Assembly (NCBI GenBank): GCA_913042885.1
Contig: CAJWLW010000293.1
Span: forward strand, 1 to 6,191
DNA: 6,191 bases
Direction of reading: 5' to 3'
Source of the DNA: an uncultured Lentisphaeria bacterium
GTDB lineage: Bacteria > Verrucomicrobiota > Lentisphaeria > JABSQK01 > CAJWLW01
The notes beneath the pieces were generated by a model. It ran no database searches. It was given only the letters and a program-made list of their open reading frames with translations, and was not told the DNA's origin. A program made the position numbers and the translations under genes. The stretch's first letter is position 1, and every line of letters begins with the position of its first letter. Shown here piece by piece: positions 1 to 6,191 of this stretch.

Positions 1-306
1 GAGCCCGCCAAGGATCCGGCGCGACTTTATCCCTTCGCCCGTCGCGCCCGCGTCCTGCTGCGGGGGCGCCATGCGGTCTGTAACGCCCGCAAACGCATCC
101 AGTTTGTGCTGATAACGACTGATCTCAGCGCCCGCAGTCGTCGGGAGATCGTCGGGGAATGCGAGGGGATCCCGATGATCGAATACATGCTGACGGATGA
201 GGTCGAGCGGCATTTCGGCATGGAGAACACGCGTATCGTCGGGTTCCTGAAGAGCCCGATCGCCAAGTCGTTAATGGACGAACTCAGCGCTCACCGCTTC
301 CAGTAG
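1..306 (+). CDS. L7Ae/L30e-fold RNA-binding protein, YlxQ-like (5' partial)
   Basis: The frame is open from base 1 to TAG at 304-306, giving 101 visible codons. The order of elements fits the L7Ae/L30e/YlxQ family: a basic first helix (PFARRARVLLRG, about residues 11-22), a helix ending in ARKRIQF, a beta strand with an Asp (VLITTD, 36-41), a helix (SRREIVGECE), a strand containing GIPMIEY, then a helix and loop around HFGMENTRIVGFL, ending in SPIAKSLMDEL. Known relatives bind kink-turn RNA or ribosomal RNA; YlxQ genes in Firmicutes sit between nusA and infB. Because the fold seems nearly complete, only a short N-terminus is probably missing. The first in-frame start codon visible is GTG at 106, which would delete the first helices, so I treat the gene as running in from the left. 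The protein is rich in Arg and Lys. Family assignment is from pattern memory; the RNA target is unknown. Confidence 0.62.
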   Translation, partial: EPAKDPARLYPFARRARVLLRGRHAVCNARKRIQFVLITTDLSARSRREIVGECEGIPMIEYMLTDEVERHFGMENTRIVGFLKSPIAKSLMDELSAHRFQ

Positions 307-349
307 GGTGGAATGGCCGTAATCCATTGATCCTTAGCTCCGCCACGTC

Positions 350-1855
350 TTAATCCTCGCCCGCTTTACCTTCTACCAGCTTGCGGAATCGCCGCAGATC
401 GACGTGGCCGGGCAGCAGCTTGCCCTTCCGGTAGAACAGCATCAACTGCAACTGCCTGTTCTCGAAAGCCAGTCGAGCGACCAGATCCGGACTGATCGTG
501 TGGCGGCCGAAAGTTCTTTCCGTCGGCCACTGAATCGTCGGGAACGAAATATAGATAAGCTCGGAGCAGACGATCTTGTCCGTAGTGTTGACGTCGAAAT
601 TGAAGTCGTATTTCTTACCTATCTGGCGCAGGGCAAGGACAAGCGCCTCCCGCTTCTGTGCGGTCGTCAGGGTGGTCGGGCGCAAAACCGCGACATCATC
701 GACATTCATGAAATGCTCCAGTGAGTTCAGCTGCACGCCAGGGCGCAATGCCTCGACAATGTTGTGACCGTTGCGGCTGCTGATGCGGTCGTGATACTGC
801 ACCACGACCGGATGGTCCCAGACGCCGAGCGCCCGGAGCTCCTCTTCGTTGCCGATCCAGATCGCGACGTGCCCGAAATGCCCGGGAATAAACCGGTCGG
901 TCAGACGAAAAGGCGTTTTCTCGAGCAGGATGTCCAGTGGCTGCAGCGCCTCACGAATATGTTGAGTCGCCCCGCCGTCGTTGTACAGCAACCCCTTGCG
1001 TTCCTCATACAGCCCGACAGTATTGCCGAAAACCAGGCTGAGGAGATTGACGCCTTCGTCCTTCATTTCGGCGACGAAATCGCTACCCACACGCTCGAGA
1101 AAACTGAACTTTCGGCTGGCGATCTCGCCGATCTGCACCTTGCGCGTGAACTGATATGACGGGCTGCTGGTGATCAGTGCGTAGAGATACTCCATTCGCT
1201 CGTCCTCGACCACATGCTCGGCCTTGACCAGGCGTTCGAACAGTGCGATCCCACGCCGGATTCGCTGGCGCTTGGCGATGGAGTTGGCGGACTCAGTTAC
1301 CTTGTCGAGCTGATTTGCCTGGATGTCGAATCCTGCGTCCGGGTCATTAAGCAACCGGCGGAGTCGGCTGTCTGCCTCGAAGACGACGATCGCGAGCATG
1401 TAATTGTCGTACAGCGTCAACGCCGCAGACAGCGACATCATTGCTGCCTTTGTCTTCAGGTGATGGTCGATGGCGAGCCGGACATCGCCCGTTTCCTCGG
1501 CATCGACCAGGCATTCGTACCGTTTTGCGAAGGCGTACAGCCGTTGGCGCAGCTTGAGATACGCAACAGTTCCTTGTCGCAGGGTCTGCAACTGCTTGCC
1601 GGTAAGTGCGGCGCTTTTCTGCTCCTCGAGCTCTGCAGCCAGCTCGAGAATCTCCGCGCGGAAAACCAGACTCTCTTCGACCGTTGACTGCAATTCGTCG
1701 ATTTCGCTGTTCAATTGCCGCGCAAAATCTCGTTGCGCGATACCGGCGACCTGGCGCCAGCACGGGTCCGTCAAATCGATCGTCTGGCACGCAGCCGGTA
1801 GAATCATCAAGAACAGAGTGAGCACTCGGAGGACTGATTTAACGACGTTACTCAT
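350..1855 (-). CDS. Probable lipoprotein with helical N-terminal region and C-terminal YiiX-type (permuted NlpC/P60, papain-fold) domain
   Basis: This 501-residue protein opens with a signal sequence: basic K6 and R10, a hydrophobic stretch at 11-20, then PAAC with Cys23. The lipobox is imperfect because Pro sits at -3, so lipidation is likely but not certain. Residues 36-300 are mostly helical, with coiled-coil-like heptads near 45-115 (EIDELQSTVEESLVFRAEIL), and I recognise no family there. Residues about 320-478 match the YiiX/YebB-like circularly permuted papain fold: GHFGHVAIWIG supplies the likely catalytic His329, IVEAL (367-371) follows, KKYDFNF lies at 414-420, and KIVCSELIY supplies the likely nucleophile Cys430. 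Such domains act as amidases, peptidases or acyl-transfer enzymes; the substrate here is unknown. The start ATG (1855-1853) lies inside the end of the upstream TPR gene (ATGAGTAA, 8 bp overlap), with AGAGG at 1869-1865, nine bases upstream, so translation is probably coupled. It is the last gene of a three-gene cluster. Confidence 0.75.
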   Translation of the reverse strand: MSNVVKSVLRVLTLFLMILPAACQTIDLTDPCWRQVAGIAQRDFARQLNSEIDELQSTVEESLVFRAEILELAAELEEQKSAALTGKQLQTLRQGTVAYLKLRQRLYAFAKRYECLVDAEETGDVRLAIDHHLKTKAAMMSLSAALTLYDNYMLAIVVFEADSRLRRLLNDPDAGFDIQANQLDKVTESANSIAKRQRIRRGIALFERLVKAEHVVEDERMEYLYALITSSPSYQFTRKVQIGEIASRKFSFLERVGSDFVAEMKDEGVNLLSLVFGNTVGLYEERKGLLYNDGGATQHIREALQPLDILLEKTPFRLTDRFIPGHFGHVAIWIGNEEELRALGVWDHPVVVQYHDRISSRNGHNIVEALRPGVQLNSLEHFMNVDDVAVLRPTTLTTAQKREALVLALRQIGKKYDFNFDVNTTDKIVCSELIYISFPTIQWPTERTFGRHTISPDLVARLAFENRQLQLMLFYRKGKLLPGHVDLRRFRKLVEGKAGED

Positions 1856-3653
1856 TGCCGGGTGCCTCTGACTGTTGCCTCTTCCAGCGATTCGTTGCCG
1901 CTGTCAGATTGTTTCGGAAGGTCTGATCATTTGGGGCCATCTTGATCGCCTGCTGCAGGAAAGGTAACCCCTCTTTGTAATTTCCCTGCAACGTCAGCGC
2001 CATGCCCAGCTGCGAGATTGCCTGGGCAAAGTCCGGTTTCAGCTTTACGGCTTGTCGGAAGTTGACAACGGCCTCGTCGATCTTGCCTTCATTGGCCAGG
2101 ACGGTGCCGAGGTTGTTGTAGGGCTCGGCGTATTTCTCCCGGTATTCAATCGCTTTTTCGAAATGTGGCCTGGCTTCTTCGGATTTCCCATATTCGCGCT
2201 GCAGCAGCCCGCCGTAGTTGTTGTGGGCTTCGGCATGCTCAGGGTCGATTTGCAGCGTTTCGCGAAATTCAGCAACCGCCCGTTCAATCTGACCGGCAGC
2301 CTCGCAGGACTGGGCCAGATTGAAATGCGGCCGTGCCTTATTGGGCGACTTGGCCGCACAGTCGGCCCACAGCGAGACGCGATCGCACCACACTTTGCCA
2401 CGCGACACGGTCGCGCCTCCCAGCCCGGCGGCGATCAGCAGTGCCAGGATCGGTGCCAGCTTCGGGATCGAGGCACACCAGCCTTCGATGTATTGCCACA
2501 AGGCCACTACGACCAGGATAGATGGCAGATACGTTCGGTGCTCGAAGGCCATTTCCAGCGCGATAAACGAAGACTCCAGCGCCAGGTTGATGAAGAACCA
2601 CAGGATCGCGAACGACAGGATCCGATGCTTCGGTGCCAGGCGAAAGGCAGCATAGAAAAGACCAACCGTGGCAACGATGGCAATCAGGGTCGACGGTGGT
2701 GAAAACAACGACGATGACACCGGGAAATCGTAATCGAGATTGAAGCGCGATGGCAACGGCAGGAACAACAGGGACAGATACAGCCACACCACGCGGTACT
2801 GGGTCAACAGCCGCTCGAGCAACGTGAAGTCACGGTCGTCGTACTTCGCCAGTATGCGGAGCGGGTCGCCATCGGTGTATGCGTAGAGCAGTACCGGCAG
2901 AATGATGATGGCAGGTGCCGCGAAATACTTGAGACCGGTCATCAGCCAGTCGCGGCTGAGATCGCGGAAAAAGTACCATTCATAGAGCCACACCAGCAAC
3001 GGCACGGTGAAGGCGATCTCCTTCGAGGCCAGCCCGCAGAAGAACGCCAGGACCGCGCCAGCGAACCACCAGGTTCGCGGCGTCCCGTGGGTTCGGCGCC
3101 CGATGATGTAGCAATTGATCGAGACCATTGCGAACATCGCAGCCATGCTGTTCATGCGCTGGACAATGTAAATGACACTCTGAGAATGCAGCGGGTGAAG
3201 GACCCATAGCCCGGCTATGATCAAAGCGGCCACCACCTGGCGGCGGCCGACCCGCCGCTTGCCGTCGGTGCGGCATAACGCCAGAGTGAGCATCGCGAAG
3301 ACATAGACCATGACACCGCAGACAGCGTGGATCGCGATGTTGACCATGCGGTAGTGGCGGAGGTTGTATTCGCCTCCCGAGGCCCAGTAATTCAGCGCAA
3401 ATGATAGATTGGACAACGGCCGTTGGCTGTTGACGCTTTTAGTCACGGTCGCCTTCAGCTTCGACCAGGTCAGATGCTCGACGCGCACATGCGGGTTGTC
3501 CCGGATGTTTCCCTCGTCGTCGAAAATGAAGGGTGCGTCGAGTGTGTGCCAGTAGACCGCGAAGGTGAGGACAGCAATCAGAACGACCGCGGCAAGACGC
3601 ATGACGCGGGCTGAGACTACTGGCTTAGAAGCTGGCGACGGTTTGCTCGCCAT
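1848..3653 (-). CDS. TMTC-like GT-C membrane protein with four C-terminal TPRs
   Basis: This 601-residue protein has about 10-11 predicted membrane helices (first about 20-38, last about 399-416), then four tandem TPRs at about 440-473, 474-508, 509-542 and 543-576. The first outside loop carries the acidic motif FIFDDEGNIRDNP (42-54), the place where GT-C glycosyltransferases of the PMT/TMTC type hold a catalytic acidic pair (here D45-D46-E47). Other blocks I associate with bacterial TMTC-like proteins are LHPLHSQSV (152-160), QRMNS (165-169), SKE (210-212), NLDYDFP (305-311) and FEHRTYLPS (370-378). Eukaryotic TMTC1-4 transfer mannose to cadherin domains; donor and acceptor in bacteria are unknown. 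By topology the TPRs should lie in the periplasm. The ATG directly follows the deacetylase stop (TAAATG), with AAGGGA at 3665-3660, six bases upstream. The 3' end overlaps the YiiX gene by 8 bp. Glycosyl transfer is inferred from the family and not shown by the sequence. Confidence 0.85.
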   Translation of the reverse strand: MASKPSPASKPVVSARVMRLAAVVLIAVLTFAVYWHTLDAPFIFDDEGNIRDNPHVRVEHLTWSKLKATVTKSVNSQRPLSNLSFALNYWASGGEYNLRHYRMVNIAIHAVCGVMVYVFAMLTLALCRTDGKRRVGRRQVVAALIIAGLWVLHPLHSQSVIYIVQRMNSMAAMFAMVSINCYIIGRRTHGTPRTWWFAGAVLAFFCGLASKEIAFTVPLLVWLYEWYFFRDLSRDWLMTGLKYFAAPAIIILPVLLYAYTDGDPLRILAKYDDRDFTLLERLLTQYRVVWLYLSLLFLPLPSRFNLDYDFPVSSSLFSPPSTLIAIVATVGLFYAAFRLAPKHRILSFAILWFFINLALESSFIALEMAFEHRTYLPSILVVVALWQYIEGWCASIPKLAPILALLIAAGLGGATVSRGKVWCDRVSLWADCAAKSPNKARPHFNLAQSCEAAGQIERAVAEFRETLQIDPEHAEAHNNYGGLLQREYGKSEEARPHFEKAIEYREKYAEPYNNLGTVLANEGKIDEAVVNFRQAVKLKPDFAQAISQLGMALTLQGNYKEGLPFLQQAIKMAPNDQTFRNNLTAATNRWKRQQSEAPGNE

Positions 3654-4598
<945 letters not shown>

Positions 4599-4601
4599 AT
4601 A

Positions 4602-4609
4602 CTCCACCT
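4602..4609 (-). promoter_or_regulatory. Ribosome binding site deciding the deacetylase start
   Basis: On the minus strand AGGTGGAG lies three bases before ATG 4598-4596; counting only its AGGTGG core, the gap is five. The rival TTG start at 4622-4620 has only AAGG four bases before it. The longer purine-rich match and the stronger start codon favour the ATG. Confidence 0.45.
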
Positions 4610-4628
4610 GGATGTCCGCCAAGAGACC

Positions 4629-4648
4629 TTGACGTTACTGTCAACGTC
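4629..4648. promoter_or_regulatory. Inverted-repeat operator candidate in the divergent intergenic region
   Basis: GACGTT (4631-4636) and AACGTC (4643-4648) form a perfect 6-bp inverted repeat around a 6-base spacer. Overlapping it, TTGAC (4629-4633) and GTCAA (4640-4644) form a second perfect inverted repeat with its own 6-base spacer. The block covers the candidate plus-strand -35 and also contains a consensus minus-strand TTGACA (4644-4639) facing the deacetylase gene, though no good minus-strand -10 follows it at 16-18 bases. It lies between two divergent genes, a usual place for a regulator binding site. No regulator gene is in the window. Confidence 0.35.
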
Positions 4649-4655
4649 TTGTAAT
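4629..4655 (+). promoter_or_regulatory. Candidate sigma-70-like promoter for the ABC ATPase gene
   Basis: TTGACG (4629-4634) matches five of six -35 consensus bases and TGTAAT (4650-4655) matches five of six -10 bases. The 15-base spacer is shorter than the usual 16-18. With a 17-base spacer the hexamer would be TAATCT (4652-4657), a poorer match. The expected transcript start lies 40-50 bases before ATG 4709. Consensus matches alone are weak evidence, and the organism's sigma preferences are unknown. Confidence 0.3.
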
Positions 4656-4708
4656 CTGCTACCCGAATGACGCAATTCCATTGACCCCGACATAAAGCGA
4701 AGGCAACC

Positions 4709-5491
4709 ATGCCAGATCCGATCATCGAAATCCGCAACGCCACGGTTGCCATCGACGGCACCGAAATCCTTCACGACATCGACTGGACAGTCAACGCCGG
4801 GGAACACTGGTTCGTCCTGGGTGAGAACGGTTCGGGCAAGAGCACGCTGATGAACCTCGTCCTGGGCCTGACGTGGGCGCGCACCGGCGGTTCAGTACAG
4901 GTGCTCGGCCACCGGTACGGCAGTTGCAACATCCAGGACATCCGCAAGCAGATCGGCTGGGTTAGTGCCTATCTGCAGGATTGGACGCTCGATCACATGC
5001 CGGCGATCAATGTCGTGCTTTCGGGTTTTGACGCCACCATCGGGCTGTATCGCGATCCGGTACCGGCCGAGACCGAGCAGGCACGGGAGCGCCTGGAGGG
5101 GCTTGGTTGCGGGAAACTGCTGCAGCGCCGGTTCGACACATTGTCCTCCGGAGAGCAGATGCGTGTGCTGATCGCCCGTGCCACGATTACGGATCCGCCG
5201 ATCCTGGTGCTCGATGAACCCTGCTGCCATCTCGACTTCAAGTCGCGCGAGCAGTTTCTCGCCACCATAGAGAATTTCGCCAGTGACCGGGATGCACCGA
5301 CTTTCATCATGGTGACCCATCGGGTCGATGACATTATAGGACCATTCGAAAATGGTATGATTATCAAGGACGGCCGCATTCTCGCCCGTGGCGCGAAGGC
5401 GGAGGTGCTCACGGAGTCGCTGCTGCAGCAGGCATTCGACGTGCCGATCCGCATCCAGCGCTTCAACGACCGCTACTGGCCGCATATGTGA
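4709..5491 (+). CDS. Single-domain ABC ATPase of the YlmA/ModF (COG1119-type) family
   Basis: This 260-residue cytosolic ATPase has every nucleotide-binding motif: Walker A GENGSGKST (38-46), signature LSSGEQ (145-150), Walker B ILVLDEP (165-171) with catalytic Glu170, and the switch His204 in MVTHR. At the usual Q-loop position it reads IGWVSAYLQ (82-90), with Ala87 where transporters normally have Gln; a VSxxLQ form is, as I recall, normal for this family. The VVLSGFDATIGLY block and the GEHWFVLG lead-in also point to YlmA/ModF/PhrA-type ATPases. ModF has two such domains, whereas this protein has one, like YlmA. Their role is unsettled: an old link to molybdate uptake or photorepair exists, but no permease or binding protein is adjacent here. 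ATG 4709 is preceded by GAAGG (4699-4703), five bases upstream. It appears monocistronic and converges on the M50 gene 17 bp later. Confidence 0.9.
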   Translation: MPDPIIEIRNATVAIDGTEILHDIDWTVNAGEHWFVLGENGSGKSTLMNLVLGLTWARTGGSVQVLGHRYGSCNIQDIRKQIGWVSAYLQDWTLDHMPAINVVLSGFDATIGLYRDPVPAETEQARERLEGLGCGKLLQRRFDTLSSGEQMRVLIARATITDPPILVLDEPCCHLDFKSREQFLATIENFASDRDAPTFIMVTHRVDDIIGPFENGMIIKDGRILARGAKAEVLTESLLQQAFDVPIRIQRFNDRYWPHM

Positions 5492-5508
5492 CGCGGCAGA
5501 AACCAACC

Positions 5509-6191
5509 TCAGGGCGCTGCATCGGCCGGAGCTTCGCCGGCAGGTGCCGGCGTGGCGTCATCCGCGGGAGCTTCCGGTGCGCTTTCGTTTTCTTTCGTCG
5601 CGGGTTCACTTGTGCTGGTTTTTGATCTCGTCGGCAGCGGGCGTGTCAGTCGCATGACGTCATGGAAAGTGATGTAGAGCATGAGACCGATGAGCAGAAA
5701 GAAGCAGGCATACTGCAGGTTTACGGCGATGCGCGTGGGGATTGTCCGGCGAATAATGATTTGGATGATCGCCGACGTGATATGGCCGCCGTCGAGGACC
5801 GGCAGCGGGAACAGATTCAGCAGGGCCAGGCTGAAGTTGATCAAAACCACGAAGCTGAGCGCCGTCATCAAGCTGTAGCGCACGATGTTGTATAGGTTCT
5901 GCGCGATTCCGACAGGCCCCATCAGATGTTTAGTCCGGATATGATTGTCGCGGTCGAACAGACCATGCAACGTGCGATATGTACGCACCACGACATCCTG
6001 TAACTGCTGTATGGGGGACGGGTAGAGCAGCATTTGCCAACTGACGCCGAGCTGATAATACATCTTGCCGTCCTGCCGCTTGGTCAATACGGCTTGGACG
6101 TTTTCCATGATGATCTCCTCGTAGTTTTTTTCCTTCTGCTTCCGGTCGGTATTGTCTGGCCGCAGGATCTTCAGCGTCACGGGAGCGCCTT
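5509..6191 (-). CDS. M50 site-2 protease, RseP-like, C-terminal part (5' partial)
   Basis: The minus-strand frame is open to the right edge (227 full codons). A GTG at 6180 is probably internal, because the flanking residues (GAPVTLKILRPDN) read like the last strand of a PDZ domain. The HEXXH zinc site must lie outside the window. Visible are the GPVGI block, a membrane helix (SLMTALSFVVLINFSLALL), the second conserved M50 motif NLFPLPVLDGGH (bases 5817-5782) whose Asp is the third zinc ligand, and a last helix (FFLLIGLMLYITF). This places it among RseP/RasP intramembrane proteases, which cut anti-sigma factors and remnant signal peptides in the inner membrane. After the last helix comes an unusual tail of about 50 residues, basic at first and then rich in Ala, Pro and Glu (APEAPADD, PAPAGEAPAD). 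The gene ends 17 bp from the convergent ABC ATPase stop. The symbol is withheld because the N-terminal half is not seen. Confidence 0.9.
   Translation of the reverse strand, partial: GAPVTLKILRPDNTDRKQKEKNYEEIIMENVQAVLTKRQDGKMYYQLGVSWQMLLYPSPIQQLQDVVVRTYRTLHGLFDRDNHIRTKHLMGPVGIAQNLYNIVRYSLMTALSFVVLINFSLALLNLFPLPVLDGGHITSAIIQIIIRRTIPTRIAVNLQYACFFLLIGLMLYITFHDVMRLTRPLPTRSKTSTSEPATKENESAPEAPADDATPAPAGEAPADAAP
5525..5551. repeat. GC-rich hairpin cluster in the tail codons of the M50 gene
   Basis: GCCGGC (5536-5541), AGGT, then GCCGGC (5546-5551) gives a perfect 6-bp stem with a four-base loop. An alternative stem, GCCGG (5525-5529) with CCGGC (5537-5541), shares bases with it. No T-run follows on either strand, so it is not a classical intrinsic terminator, but it sits 45 bases after the ABC ATPase stop and could stabilise that transcript's 3' end. 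It may equally be a by-product of Ala/Pro/Gly codons. Confidence 0.35.

Noticed and set aside
308..346. Possible terminator with GTGG and CCAC ends
   Set aside because: The outer arms pair over only 4 bp with a long, mostly unpaired interior, and no T-run follows on either strand.
764..1687. Two plus-strand frames of 131 and 157 codons opposite the YiiX gene
   Set aside because: They are antisense to the lipoprotein gene, whose signal sequence, catalytic motifs and coupled start support the minus strand.
2000..2333. Possible DNA tandem repeat in the TPR region
   Set aside because: The repeats are at protein level only (34-35 residues each); the nucleotide sequences have diverged and form no array.
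2052..2702. 216-codon open frame on the plus strand inside the TMTC-like gene
   Set aside because: It is fully antisense to a gene with clear TPRs and membrane helices; its product has no recognisable domain and reads as the complement of repeat codons.
4681..4709. TTGACC at 4681 as a -35 for the ABC gene
   Set aside because: The matching -10 position would fall on the ribosome binding site and start codon and shows no TATAAT-like hexamer.
4892..5506. 204-codon minus-strand open frame over the ABC ATPase
   Set aside because: It lies antisense to strongly conserved ATPase motifs, has no recognisable domain, and such frames are common opposite GC-rich genes.

Overview
This window looks like ordinary chromosomal DNA from a moderately GC-rich, Gram-negative bacterium. 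The evidence for a double-membrane cell is a site-2 protease of the RseP type, a probable lipoprotein and a polytopic glycosyltransferase-like protein with a C-terminal TPR region. The site-2 protease fragment reads to me most like members of the Verrucomicrobia/Lentisphaerae/Kiritimatiellota group, but that is recall without a search and is weak. I see no tRNA, rRNA, CRISPR array, insertion sequence or phage gene.

Layout. Bases 1-306 (+) hold the end of a small L7Ae/L30e-fold RNA-binding protein (YlxQ-like), cut off at the window's left edge. It converges, across 43 bp, on a three-gene minus-strand cluster that reads from right to left: a histone-deacetylase-family amidohydrolase (4598-3654), a TMTC-like GT-C membrane protein with four TPRs (3653-1848), and a probable lipoprotein with a C-terminal YiiX-type permuted papain-fold domain (1855-350). 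The stop codon of the first gene directly abuts the start of the second (TAAATG), and the second overlaps the third by 8 bp (ATGAGTAA). This strongly implies one transcript with coupled translation. A 110 bp divergent intergenic region (4599-4708) contains a compact inverted repeat overlapping promoter-like TTGAC elements, and separates the cluster from a plus-strand single-domain ABC ATPase of the YlmA/ModF type (4709-5491). That ATPase converges, with only 17 bp between stop codons, on the C-terminal part of an M50 (RseP-like) site-2 protease that runs off the right edge (6191-5509, minus).

How the genes may work together. The GT-C/TPR protein and the YiiX lipoprotein should both face the periplasm, so they are the best candidates for a functional pair acting on the cell envelope. 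The deacetylase-family enzyme is expected to be cytosolic, and why it leads this operon is not evident. The ABC ATPase has no permease or binding protein beside it. The L7Ae-like and M50 genes are the tails of neighbouring transcription units and probably unrelated. The least conventional item is the deacetylase / TMTC-like / YiiX cluster. I do not see a clear new defence or mobile system.
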